A stretch of 64,000 nt of DNA from Phallus indusiatus. Taxonomy: Eukaryota > Basidiomycota > Agaricomycetes > Phallales > Phallaceae. A program made the translations under genes and the position numbers. Positions within the stretch are counted from its first letter, which is position 1. Each line of letters begins with the position of its first letter. The notes under the pieces are model-generated. The model was given only the letters and a program-made list of their open reading frames with translations, made no database searches and was not told where the DNA came from. The stretch spans positions 124,001 to 188,000 of the forward strand of contig JAQFWX010000059.1 in NCBI GenBank assembly GCA_027605045.1, given 5' to 3'. Below are positions 1-11,600 of this stretch, piece by piece.

Positions 1-102
1 GAAAGCTATGCTGGATCGACTAGATAAAATGCATGTAATAATAACCGAATACTCACATACATCTAATTATACCTGGATAATTTCTTGTTATTATGTATGG
101 AT

Positions 103-1189
103 TTAAGTCGCCTTGTCAAACTCACTTTGTCTTAGAAGTACAGAAGTAATATCGTTTATACGTTGTAAACCTGTTTCGCGTTTCAACTTCCACGTAGCCC
201 AAATATCGCCCGTGGAGATCCAGAATGCAATAATATCAGTGAAGATAAAAGAGACATTAGTGATCACAGATAGGAATTTCGGACCTATTTACTACCATGA
301 CAAGACTAAAACTTGAGCCTTTTGCTTTTCTGACTTACCCAACGAGCTGGCAGAGGAGGTTGATAATTTTGTTTATGTAAGAATAAATTTTTGCTGTGAA
401 TTTGATATGTATTCACTTACCCGGCTACTGTAGAATAATCTAAATAATTAAGAAAGTTAACTGCAACGTGCCTAACGTGGAAGAGTTGTAATTACCAATG
501 ATCGAAGTAATCATGGGTACAATACACCCAACAATTAAAGCTCCCATCAACGGTCTACTCCTCGTGCCGACAGCATATACTCGAGCAATTAACAGTCCTA
601 CATCAACTTTTGGTATAATACCTCATTTAACCAATGATAGGAATACCAACCTTGCAGACCAATCATGAAAAATATAAAGAAAAAAAGCGCGATTGCATAA
701 GAAATGTAGCAAAATCTTCAATAAAAAATTAAATAACAATTGATTGGATTATTAGAAATCCCAAACCTTACCGCGTCATCTGTAAATGTGAGTTTGATAT
801 CGAATAGTTACCAGGGAGATTCGACTTACTATTCTCAACACAACCATAAGAAAAATTCCTTCAAGAACCAATATACCATACTTCGTGGAAACGTAGAGGA
901 AAACGGGAACACTAAATGACTTAGACCATATATACTCCATCTCTTGAGGAAACTTCAACGCAATAGAGTATAGAAGACCCGCTTATTAAGAGTTGTTTAT
1001 GGTGATTGTTTTCATAAGACATATAATTGTCTTACTAAAAGCACTGATAGTAAGGCAAGTAGCAAGGTATCTAATTTGGGTGAAAGTTGATAAGGGCAAA
1101 ATTTGTTCTGAAGCTACGTACGTGGAATGTACTTCCTGGATATCATGTATGTCAAAAGCCTCGCATAAAAACGTTTTCGATAGTCCCAT
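103..1189 (-). CDS. DUF6533-domain multi-pass membrane protein, partial at left edge
   Basis: Member of the basidiomycete DUF6533 family of roughly seven-helix membrane proteins; their function is unknown. Exon 1 (1189-1036) encodes a segment ending TQIRYLATCLTISAF. It joins in phase to exon 2 (981-830), which encodes LLYSIALKFPQEMEYIW, the family signature (LLYDY...EVEYIW). An apparent 8-nt microexon near 770 leads to a helix CYISYAIALFFFIFF (about 715-655). The next exon reads LLIARVYAVGTRSRPL, the R-x-YA pattern of the family. A later exon (about 260-126) encodes FTDIIAFWISTGDIWATWKLKRE, the usual last-helix and cytosolic segment. The chain after that is either a GTGAGT donor at 125, so the gene continues beyond the window, or a stop at 103. 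The stretch between about 500 and 260 is hard to model and could be degenerate. Start at 1189 is chosen because it is the nearest ATG; 1267 is also possible. Confidence 0.6.
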
Positions 1190-2998
1190 CTTTCGACAGG
1201 AATTATGGGGAGGTTTCAAGAAGTTTGGAATTATTTGGTATTGCTTCAGAGCGTCAGGTCCTCTCATTAAATACACAATTTGACGAACTTACCATTGACA
1301 CGATTGGACTCCGCAGTGGATGATCACAAAATACAATAACTATAAGAATATAAACATGATCACTTTTCACTTTGAATCAACAATAATATGTTCTAATCGA
1401 TTTAATCCTGTAAATTTGTTGTCCACACAATAAAATTGGGAAAGTATGATTTACTTGTTATTATTACAATTAGTGGTGCCACTGCAGCCGGTCCGGGAGT
1501 CGGTTTGTCACCATTATAGAGCCATGGCTAACGATGATTCCGAAAATCGACAGTCAACTAAAGCAACTTGTTATGAATGAAATTATAATGACAGGAATTC
1601 AAATATCTATTAAACCTCTCAATACCTGGTAGTCTGAAACAATGTGGGCCGATCCGGAGAAAGAGACCTGCCGAATCCTACTAGCAGTATCACCGGGAAG
1701 TTCATTGAGACGGAAAACCGAGGGGAAAATTTATGGTATGCGGTAAAAACTACTCTCGTACCCTTGAACCTCGGCGTCATAATAATTAACGCATTGGCTG
1801 CGAATCTATACGTGCATTTTCTTAAAAACACCGTCGAGACTCAAAGATCAAGCGTTAAAGCGCTAAGCTTTGACGTTTGGTATACAAAACCAAAATGGTT
1901 TACATCAGAATCGAGAGCAGTCGATAGAAACAATTCAATGCGTTATACACTTGACAATTAAGGCTGACGACATACGAGAGGTCGCGGGGAACTCATCAAC
2001 ACACAGTGAATATGATACCCGTCCATGATTCGGAATTTTAAACAAACACAATTAGATCTCCATACCCTCAGAATGTATGCTCTGCAGAGTCCCATTGGCA
2101 GTGGTACTAGAATTCCTTGATTGCACAACTATTCAACATAGAAATAAATCGCGACTTTTTTTCAAAAAAAAATCTTACTCCTAATATTTCCGTCGGGGCT
2201 TGCCTCACCCCTAAATACAACAAGGTCAAATGAATAACCATAAATAAAGTCGTACCAGCTAACCCATTTCTGATGTGTCAAAACATTACAATTCAATGTC
2301 CCTTTGCTGAACCTCGTTCATGTAAGCAAGCATACCCTCCGTGTCATGGTAATTCATTCTTCTTTGTCAACAGGTGACTAAAGACGTACCAACCCATCAG
2401 GAAAAAGTCTCACATATTCCGAATAAAGATCTTCAACGTCTCATCGTTGAACCCATGATTTGCCCAATTAAAGCTTGGACACAAGTTATGAACGAATTGG
2501 CTAACATAATTTGTTAAAAATGACAAGGGGCGCAGCAGTAGCATTGCAGCTTTCGATTGTCGGGATATGGAAAGTGTTATAGGTGGAATAGTGATAAATT
2601 CCTTCCCTTGTACTACGTGGCACTGAAATAGCACAAGGGTCTTAACATGATCACTAGGCAAAGATATCAATAAACTCACAGTCCCAATTTCAAAATATGT
2701 CTTTCCCCAAAAGCTCCCGCGCAACAACTCTTGCCTGGAAACTCAACTTTCCATATAAAAACCTCTTGCAAACCTCGAGACAAGTAATGAAAAACTCCCA
2801 AGACTACTAAATTCGTCACTGTTTTCGTCGGTTCCAGTCATCACAAAACATAGCGAAACCTCTTCGTTTATATATATGATACGTACAAGTAGTCAACTGT
2901 ATCAAAACATGGTACAAACAAGCAGCTCACAATTACTACATTCTCAAGCGTCAACGTGCAATCTCATTCAAATTCCCCCCTACACACATTCTCTCCTC
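1190..2998. other. Gene-poor stretch, no supported gene
   Basis: AT-rich sequence with no exon chain that I can support. A minus-strand open segment at 2410-2727 contains SLLISLPSDHVKTLVLFQCHV, which faintly resembles the leucine-rich tail of fungal F-box proteins. It has no upstream F-box and no clear splice partners, so a gene remnant is the most I would say. The plus-strand open frame at 1644-1961 matches nothing I know. Confidence 0.3.
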
Positions 2999-3549
2999 TT
3001 ATTCAACCAATTTAGACTTTGGCTGCGCCTGCGGGCCATACTGTTCAGCACCCTCACGTATCCGTTTCCGATGCTGCTGCTGATTCGCAGTATGCATCTG
3101 ACGAGACGACATGCCGTATATAGGTACACCCACACCGCTATGGACGTCTTTCGATGTTGCACCCGTTATCGTATCTTCAGCTGTTGTTAAAATGTGTTCT
3201 CCGCGTTCAGGAGTGAGATTCTCAATAGAATCGATGAGTTGGTTTGTTACTCCGTCTCCTTCTCCTCCTGCTGGGTCGGGCATGTCGACGTTTTTAAGAC
3301 CATGATGGGCTAGACGTTTTGCAATTCGGTCAGTTCAAGGCAGTGTGCTGAAACGGTGTTTTTTTAAATAGAAAACGTACCGGAGCCGTGTAGTTCATAA
3401 TCTTTGCCGTCTTTATGAAAACGCTGAACGTCTTCAGGCATTTGGGGAGCTTCATTTTGAACGGGATTCTTGTTGTGTGGTCCTGCACGTCCAAAACTAT
3501 TCAGTTCGTGGGGTTTAGGTTCGTGCAAAGGATTAGAAAGTCCGGACAT
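2999..3549 (-). CDS. Small conserved-looking hypothetical protein, two exons
   Basis: Function unknown. Exon 1 (3549-3381) begins MSGLSNPLHEPKPHELNSFG and ends at a GTACGT donor. Exon 2 (3309-2999) starts after a CTAG acceptor. The 71-bp intron is removed without a frame change, giving the junction LHGSAHHGLKNVDMPDP. The product is about 160 residues, hydrophilic, rich in His, Gln, Pro and Gly, with no signal peptide or membrane helix. It includes the segment NLTPERGEHILTTAEDT and a basic, glutamine-rich tail. The good splice consensus and frame continuity support a real gene. A role in stress or spore biology would be guesswork. Confidence 0.6.
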
Positions 3550-4409
3550 GGTAGTGTTATAATGGTTGAGCGAGTATGTGTGTGTATGTGTTTTGAGGTG
3601 ATTTCTTCACGAGTCGTGCTTTGCCTAAATCCTTTTTTTTGGTTTTCTTCGGCTTGGAGCTCGACGTCATAGTGGGCAAACGGTGGACGCAAACTATGAA
3701 CGAACTTGCAGCTTGCTGTCGTTTTTCGGAAAGACTATTCCGGCATCCACGGCACCGCTTCTGACGTCAAATTTTCTTCCGTAACGCCGCACGCGTTCTC
3801 TCACTTCGTGTTCAACGTTTAATACAACCAACAAACCATATAATTTAATACTACTGCTTACAATACGAACATATTAACAAAAAAAGCAACAAAATGTCTT
3901 ATTATCTTAATTTAATTAGAAGTAACACCCCCCTCTGAACAACAACAACAACATCAACATCAACACAACAAAGGCAACAAATTCGAGAAATTCACGAGTT
4001 TATGCTCTCTCCAGCAACCCCACTCACAATCTGAATAAGCTTTAAGAATAGAATAGGAAAAAAGTTGTTATACACGACTACGCTGTAGTGTGAACAAAAC
4101 CAAAGAAAAGAGAAAGAAAAAAAAGAGGAAACCGACAGTGGAGAGGAAGAGAGAGCCTGACGGGGGTATTGTATCAAGTCGTACGCGCTAAAAGCTAAAA
4201 GCTAAAGGTATACATCATCACCAAGGAACAAAAAAGGGTCGACGCTGAGACATGAAAAATGAGCGAACGAAGAAAAAAGGGGGAGGTGACAGCAGACGGC
4301 AACAGAGGCAGAGGCGGAAGCGGAAACGATATCTGGGGATCAAAAAAAGTCCGAAAGACGAAAAGACGAAACAAGAAGGGGAGAGAAAAGGCGATAGATT
4401 GTTCTGGTT
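3550..4409. other. Intergenic region between small gene and chitin synthase 3' end
   Basis: Should hold the promoter of the small gene (right of 3549) and the 3' UTR of the chitin synthase gene. It has a CAA/CAT-rich simple stretch near 3941-3980 and a purine-rich run near 4090-4160. No coding exon recognised. Confidence 0.5.
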
Positions 4410-7400
4410 TTAGTGCCCGAACAGTCGGAAGATCAGGTAGAGCGATGAGCCGACAAAGCGAATGGCTGAGAGACCGGCGAGTGAGAAAAAGAGTAGGGCG
4501 AGGTATGGATTGAATGTAGCGTTTTTGGTGGCCGCGACGTGCTCCGAAACCCAATTATTAAACGCCGTGGACTAGAGAGCAACATCACATCAGCGTATCT
4601 TTCAAAAGAGAGACGACAACAACGCACAGTAAAAACAACAATCATAAGCATATTCGTCCCCACCCACGCCAACACCACATTCGTTCTCGAATTACGATCA
4701 TGATCCGCCTGCTTCGTAGCCGCATCTCGGTGCTCTCTCTCTTTCGGAGGAGGCACCCTCAACGCCGCACGAGACGCCGCCCACACACTGTCCACATCTT
4801 CAATCGCCGTTGGAATTTCGACTTCTAACACTTCTTTTCCGTCAGCTGCTTTGACTTTTTTAGCGCCGCCTAGGTCTTTTGCTGCGCCGTTGTCTCCTTT
4901 TGTGCCCCATGTTACGTCGTGGAGGTTGCACATTGCGTACATCACTGTGGGTGGGTGGGTGTTAGTGTGTTTGGGAGGATGAATTGGAATAAGGAAGCGT
5001 ACTGAGGATGTTAACGTCTGTGAATGAAAAAGTTAGTTATACGATCGTGTAGGTTGTTTTGAATGCGACTTACAAGTCGGCAAAAGGAACATGTACTGCA
5101 AGAAACTCGTAAACATGTGCCACCTTTGATACCCGTTAGCGTTGATAAAGAACCAAGGGACAAAGAAAAAAAACATACGGTTCAAAATGGATGATCGACG
5201 AGAACAGATACAATCCATACGTAGCAAGAAGCGAAATAACCTTTTTTTAAATGTCTTAGCAATCTCAAAAAGATCCTCATGTTTAAAGATCTCACAATTT
5301 CACGGAACGTCCCATTAGTTTCAATAAGACTACAAAGATAAAAAAGGAGTTCAAGAAAACGATTGAAAAGAAGACGAATAAACAAACGCACTGTCCGATG
5401 TTCTTCCATTCAGAAGAGGACTTGGGGGCAGCGAGATACACTGTCCATCCTGCGCACCATAATGTAACGCAGTTCACAAAGCCAAAGAGGACGATAGCGA
5501 GAGTGTATATCCATTTAGAACCTTGAGGTCTGTTACCTAGCGAGCAAACCACGATGACGAATAACAAAGCGATATAAAGCTGACAAACGAGAATAAGCAT
5601 CATCATCATATCCACACCACTCCACGCACCTTAAGAATAATCTCAAAGATATCTTGCCCAGCACCTTTCGCCAAAAAATTAAACGCATCCGTATTCGAAT
5701 CTTTCGTCGCAGAAGAAACCAAAAAGAAAAACGCCAGATAAAAATTAGCCAGCGAAGTCCACGTGAAAAACAGTTGAATCGCGTTATAAATGAATTCGAT
5801 TTGCAAGACTATTTTGCGGAAGAAGTTTTGGCCTGAGGTCCAGATGCGGAAGAAGAACAAGGTGGCGTGGATGGCGGCAAATAGGGAGCCGTTGAGCCAG
5901 CGACGACGTTGGCTTATGAGTTCGGGGACTGTTGTTGGTACGTCTGTTGCTGCTTTTGCGCTTTTGACGTAGCGGAGTCTGTAGGGGATGGGTTAGAGTA
6001 GGAAGTTGAGAGAAGTGTAGGTGAGGACGTACACCCAGCCTTCGTGTTTCTTGGTTACTATCTCAAAGCAAAGAATACGATCTAGAAAAACGGTCGGCGA
6101 CTTTGTCAAAATAGGATCAGGGAACGAACGAACCTTCAGCCAAATACATATTACGTTCTGCGTATATGAAGATTAGCCTTTGTATAAAACACTTCACTAC
6201 TAGAGAGGTAACGTACCGAAAAGACCGGCACTTCCTATACCAGAATGCATCGCTTCTCCTTTAAAGTAGCTTGCGAGAGGACCTGTACCATCGGGATTGT
6301 TGAGGAGTGCTTTGTATCGATAAGCACTGAATGCACCGGGGAGTACGCTAATGTATCCAAAGACACTCTATACACGGGGTTAAAGGGTGAAGATACAAAC
6401 GATCAAAATGATCTTGTCTTACCTCGAGAGGTTTGTCGAGGATATTGGACATTTTGTACTAGATAAGAAGAAAATTTCAAGGAAGGAGTATGGTTGGATA
6501 TCGATGCGGACGAACCTCAAAGTTCTGCGATGCGGCTAGAGGACTTGAGAGTAATAGCGAGCATCCACGTCCGGTATCAACACATATCCTACGCAATCAG
6601 AGGCTTCAGCAAAAGTTTCGAAAGACAGAAGTATATAATTAACTGACTCTCCACAAGCACCACCAACGTTCGAATTCTTATCAAAGCACTTCCACAATTC
6701 GTATATCGAAGTACCCGTCGGTTTCGTTCCGACGTCCAGAAGAATACAAACGTTCGGTTTGAGTAAAGGACAAAACGCGTTGAAGAACCAACGGTGGCTG
6801 TTGAGTTTCTTCTTGTTTTGTTCTTTGAGACAGAAGATGATTTGGACGGGACATGCACCGGAGGAGACTTCGCCATTGGCTGAGACTACAACTTGAGATG
6901 TGTACCTGAAAAAGCAAGAAATTGAGAATTTAACCAATGCAAACAGAAGGATGAACGTACTCGAAAATGTGGGCAGTAACGTCTTTGGATCCGACAGAGT
7001 CTTTGGCGATACCTTCTTGGTAGCATCCCATGAGATTGAGGACTTGGAGAGTACGTTTGTTGACCTTGTTTCGACCATCGGAGACAACGCAGACTACAAC
7101 TTTCTTCCATCCTTCTGCACCCCATGTCTTTGATTTATGCCTGGAACAGAGGAAAGCAATGTTCTTGATAACACTGGATAGATAGATGATGAGATAATGA
7201 ATAGGGCGTGAAAAAAGGAACACAACTTACGCGTTCATCGTCTTGACGAAGAGAACTTCATCCTCGTTGTACATTGTCATGACAATGAATAACTCTGTTC
7301 TGCGTCCGTAGAGGTACGGTCTGAGAGAGTACTTTTGCTTTGCAAAGTCGTCGGGATCGCATGTTGCTGCCGTATACCGCATGTGTGTCATCTCTTCGCT

Positions 7401-7975
7401 CTTGTCCTGACCGACGATGATGTGAGAGGGTACTCGAACATCGAGAACTAGATTTCCTTCTTGGAGTTCAACTTGACGTTTAGACTAAGTATTTTTAAAA
7501 AGTTAGACTAGAGGGTAGAAACGGTTGTTAAGGAGAGTGGACTGACGCGACGCCTCATGAGTTTCTCGCGAGCATCGTGGTAACCGGCATAGGACTCGGG
7601 GTATGAGCCTGGAACAAGGTTGTTAAAAGGAGTTTGTTGAGGTGGATAAGCTTGATAAGGCTGGGGAGGAAGGTTGGCCGTGCTGTGAACATTAACGTCC
7701 TGGGGGAGAAGATGAGCCTGAGAGTGGGCATAATCGCTGTGATAAGACTTGGAGTCCCAGTTGTTAGCAGCATCATTGTAGTAATCTGCGATAGGGGCAT
7801 TTGAGGCGGGGTATTGGGAGCTTTGGTAGGACGGTTGCTGGGAGAAAGGAGGTGCGCCAGCGCGTTGTGCGATCGGAGAGGTTGGTTGCTGTTGGCGATA
7901 GGGATCACTAGCAGGTGCAGTAAAGTATGAATCCTGCGGCTGCTGCTGCTGGGTACGGGGTAGATGATAAGCCAT
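4410..7975 (-). CDS. Chitin synthase, division 1 (class I-III type), multi-exon
   Basis: Polymerises UDP-N-acetylglucosamine into chitin at the plasma membrane. Exon 1 (7975-7547) encodes a Gln/Pro/Ser-rich cytosolic leader starting [12 protein letters not shown]. Exon 2 begins the chitin synthase N-domain ([27 protein letters not shown]). The catalytic region follows: [79 protein letters not shown] (EDR, with the Asp codon split by an intron) and the QRRRW product-binding motif in [18 protein letters not shown]. Several membrane helices come next, then DVTWGTKGD and a final exon with [11 protein letters not shown], ending FRLFGH with TAA at 4412-4410. Introns are numerous and short. All hallmark motifs are present, so it should be active. 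The subclass cannot be assigned with certainty by eye. It is divergent from NTE1. Confidence 0.95.
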
Positions 7976-8616
7976 GAGAAGACAAAAAAAAAAGAAGAGA
8001 AAAAAAGCTAAAAAAGCAAAAGGTGGATGGTTTGAAGAAGAAGGGAAAGAAGAGGAGAGAAAAAGAGAGGACTTTGAAAAAAGGAGTGATTTGAGATATA
8101 AAAAGAGCGGGAAGGTGTTTGCTGAGCGCAAGTGTGTGTGTCTTGTCTTGTCTAACCCTGTTAGAAGTCGGCGATGAAGGGAAAGAGAGATGGAGGGAAA
8201 ACAATGCCCGGGTATAGCCGATCAATGCCACGGTCACATGTACCCGCACTAGTGCAGTGTCCAATCATCAATCAGATATCGGAACTGAGCAACCCCTAGG
8301 TGCAGACAGGTGCACATGAGATTATGGATTTGTTGAGGTACAAGTTCAAGGAGACGGAATGAGAAGAGGTTAGAATGTTTGACATAACCAACCAATACTG
8401 TGCAGACCACAGTGCAGTCAATGCCCGTTGTACAGCTCTTGGCCGCTCTCAGCTTTTCTTAGCGTTTTGCAGGGATTTCTAGGGAATATTGCCAATAATA
8501 TCCATGTCTACGGTGCATGTGCATGAGGTACAGTGCATAGCACAGAAGCCCGTGGGAAAGCAGTACGTCATCGAATTAAGCGTCCCTTCCACTGCTCTCC
8601 ATCCAACTCAAATGAT
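7976..8616. promoter_or_regulatory. Divergent promoter between chitin synthase (-) and NTE1 (+) with GTGCA cluster
   Basis: The 641 bp between the two start codons must serve both genes. Next to the chitin synthase start, 7976-8130 is almost purely purine on the plus strand, which is a pyrimidine-rich leader on the gene strand, as is common in fungal 5' leaders. Further out, GTGCA occurs on the plus strand at 8252, 8300, 8310, 8400, 8412, 8513, 8519 and 8533. CCAAT-type sequences lie near 8260 (ccaatcatc). Assignment of any factor to these sites is inference. Confidence 0.6.
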
Positions 8617-11600
8617 ATGGAGACAGTAGAATCGCATCCTCTCGTATCTCTCATCGCTGCCTTCTTCTGGGTCATACGTTAGTGTTCATCTACTGATACT
8701 TTCTATCGACTAACAAACTCCCCTTTCAAACTCCTAGTATGGCTGCTCTCTTGGGGTCGTGCCCTAATAGCTTTCGCCACGATTTCCATTCCACGTTTCA
8801 TATATACAGCTCTTTCATATTCGCTAACTTTTACTGTACGTAAACTATACTTTCATATCTTCCCATCCCCCATTAACCATGTATCTCCCGCAGCTCAACT
8901 TTTATTCACTCGCCATCATCTTCTCCCTGTCTGTTATGATAGGGGCGTTCGTCATTCGAATACGGTACGGATCAGGAACTAGGGCTTATAGATCATGAAT
9001 CAAAGGCTGAAACCCGCTTTTCACTCTCAGATACCTCAACGATTATCAAGTACTGCGTGAACCACCCTTAACCAAACCCGACCCGAAAGAACTCCATCCA
9101 GACGTACATTCCGAAGATGTCCCTCCAACGTTATTTCACAATTACCTAGACGAATTCCTCCAAGCTATCCGTGTATTCGGTTTCTTGGAAAAACCCGCAA
9201 GTTCTCTTCGATCTAATCAATATCCATCTAATCCACCTATTCTCCCTCTCTATTTAGGTCTTCCACGAACTAGCCCGTCATCTTCAAACCCGCCGTCTTA
9301 TCGCAGGAGACAGTCTCTACCTAGACCAAGACAAATCATTCTACTGCGTCATAGACGGCACCGTCCAAGTATACGCCCACACAACCCACCAATACACCGA
9401 CATCGACACCAACCCCGACTCCGTACTATGGGACGAAGAAGACATGAACGGGTACCAACTCCTCAACGAAGTCAAAAGCGGCGGAACGCTCTCCAGTCTA
9501 TTTACCATTCTCAGCTTGTTTACCGAAGATATCAAGATCAGCTGGCCAGAAGCCGCTGCGGCTGATAATATCGATAGAGTCCATCTTCTCAAACGTGCGT
9601 CCACGGTTGGAAGTGATAGTAGTAATAGTGGACTTAAGCGCAAACCGCAAGTATCGTTGGATCGGGCACGTGGGAGAAGCAGGAACGCTAGGTCGCCTCC
9701 AAGTGGGCTAGGCTCAAGTCGAGATTCGTCTCTCAAGCCGTCAAATGTTATAACTGAAGATGCAAGTCCCGCTTTTCCTTTTCATACTTCTTTTAGATTG
9801 CTTATCTATCTTTTCTAAAGTATGCACCCAAGATAAATGGGAACAACAAACCCCGTCCAGCACTGAAACGAGCTATCACCGCTCATATTCCCGCCTCCGT
9901 CGCACGTGCTACCCAAGATACAACGCTTGTTGTCATACCCGCAGAAGCCTTCAAGCGATTGACGAAAAAGTTTCCTAAAGCATCTGCTCATATTGTTCAA
10001 GGTTAGCCGACATTAATTGTCCTCCATACATACATACATACATACATTCATTCATTCATTGACACCTTTCAATAGTTATATTGACGCGATTCTCTCGTGT
10101 CACATTCAACGCCGCCCACCAATATCTCGGTCTCACGACAGAACTTCTCCGGACCGAAAAGTTGATCAATGATATCGCGTTTCATCCGCTTCCGAGTTTT
10201 TTCTATGAAGGTGGAGGATTGCAGACTCTTCGCGCGAAGTTTGTTGGCGGTGGTGGTGGTGGTGGTGGTGGGAGTCATGTTGCATCTGCGTCGACGACAG
10301 CGATGGACAACGATCCATCAGAGGCGGATACGGCTTCGGATTATTATATGAGATATACGCCTACGAATCGGCTTACGGAGCTGCCGACGATGAAAAGCGT
10401 TGTGGAAGATTCGGGTTCCGTGCAACAAGAACAACAACAAAGAGGCAGAGCGAGTACTGTCATTCCGGATATCAAAGTTCTCGGTTCATCACCTCTCACA
10501 TTATCTCCTGCTGAAGAAACACCACCCGGACACAATGAAGAATCATCAAGTCAAGCTCCTCGACCAGATCACCCCCATGCGCCAGTTACAACACCCCGAG
10601 TTCAAAAACGGGCACGCTCGATATCACCTTACACACCCCCATTTTCAACTCTAGACCGTTCGACGTCAATCTCATTCTCTTCATCGCCGTCATCTGCTCC
10701 GGCAGAATTCGATCTGCGAGGGGAAGTCATGTCGTGCATGGCGAGATCGATAGGACTGATTCAGCCGCCTGGTGGAAATGGGATTGGAGATACAAGCGAT
10801 AGCCCATCTGAAGAATCTGTTTCTGTTTCTACTACTGCGGATATTGCAAAACATTTTTCACCCATATCCGCGTCTGCGATGTCTTCGTCGTCTCCTCGGA
10901 GTGCAGGAGGAGGAGGAGGAGGAACACCCCGTCATTCTCATTCTCATCGTCATCAGCACGATAGCGGAAGACTTTTCACGTCGTCGTTTAGGAGTTTGTC
11001 GATGCTTGAGGCTGATATGGGGTTAGATGATACGATGAGTACGACTAGTAGTGCTACGACTACTTCTAATACGTCTTTTTCGGCGGATTATATGATGGGA
11101 CATAATGCGGAGGGTGGTGGGGGTGGGGGCCTGGGTGAAGGACATTCGTCTATGTTGGGGTTGGGTTTGGATAATGAAGTTGAGATTCGGTTTTTTGATG
11201 CGGGGAGTGCGCTTGTTATGGCTGGAGAGAAGAATGCCGGTTCGTTATTCCCAGAGAAACACAGACGTTAAAGTTTTGCTGATGTGTTTGACCTTTTTTT
11301 TAGGTTTGTTTTATGTTATTGATGGTCTTTTGGACGTTTCGATGCCTTCTCCTGAGGATAATACTTCCTCTTCCTCTTCTTCCTCTGCGTCAAAAGCCAA
11401 ACCAGTCGGTGATCGGGACAAAGACAAGGATAAAGAAAGAGGAAGAAATCGCAAAGATCGGACACCCGCCCAATCTCGATATAGCGGATACTTTCCAAGC
11501 ACGTCATCTTCTTCTATTCAGAATCAGACTACTAGTAGTACTACTACTACTCGGAGTTTCAGAGGGTCTGCTGGAATCAATAAAGAAGGAGGAGAATTGT

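Noticed and set aside
2410..2727. Leucine-rich segment resembling fungal F-box protein repeats
   Set aside because: Isolated and short, with no domain start; kept only as a weak remnant in the intergenic note.
7974..8177. Plus-strand lysine/arginine-rich frame
   Set aside because: It is the complement of the pyrimidine-rich leader of the chitin synthase gene; composition alone explains it.
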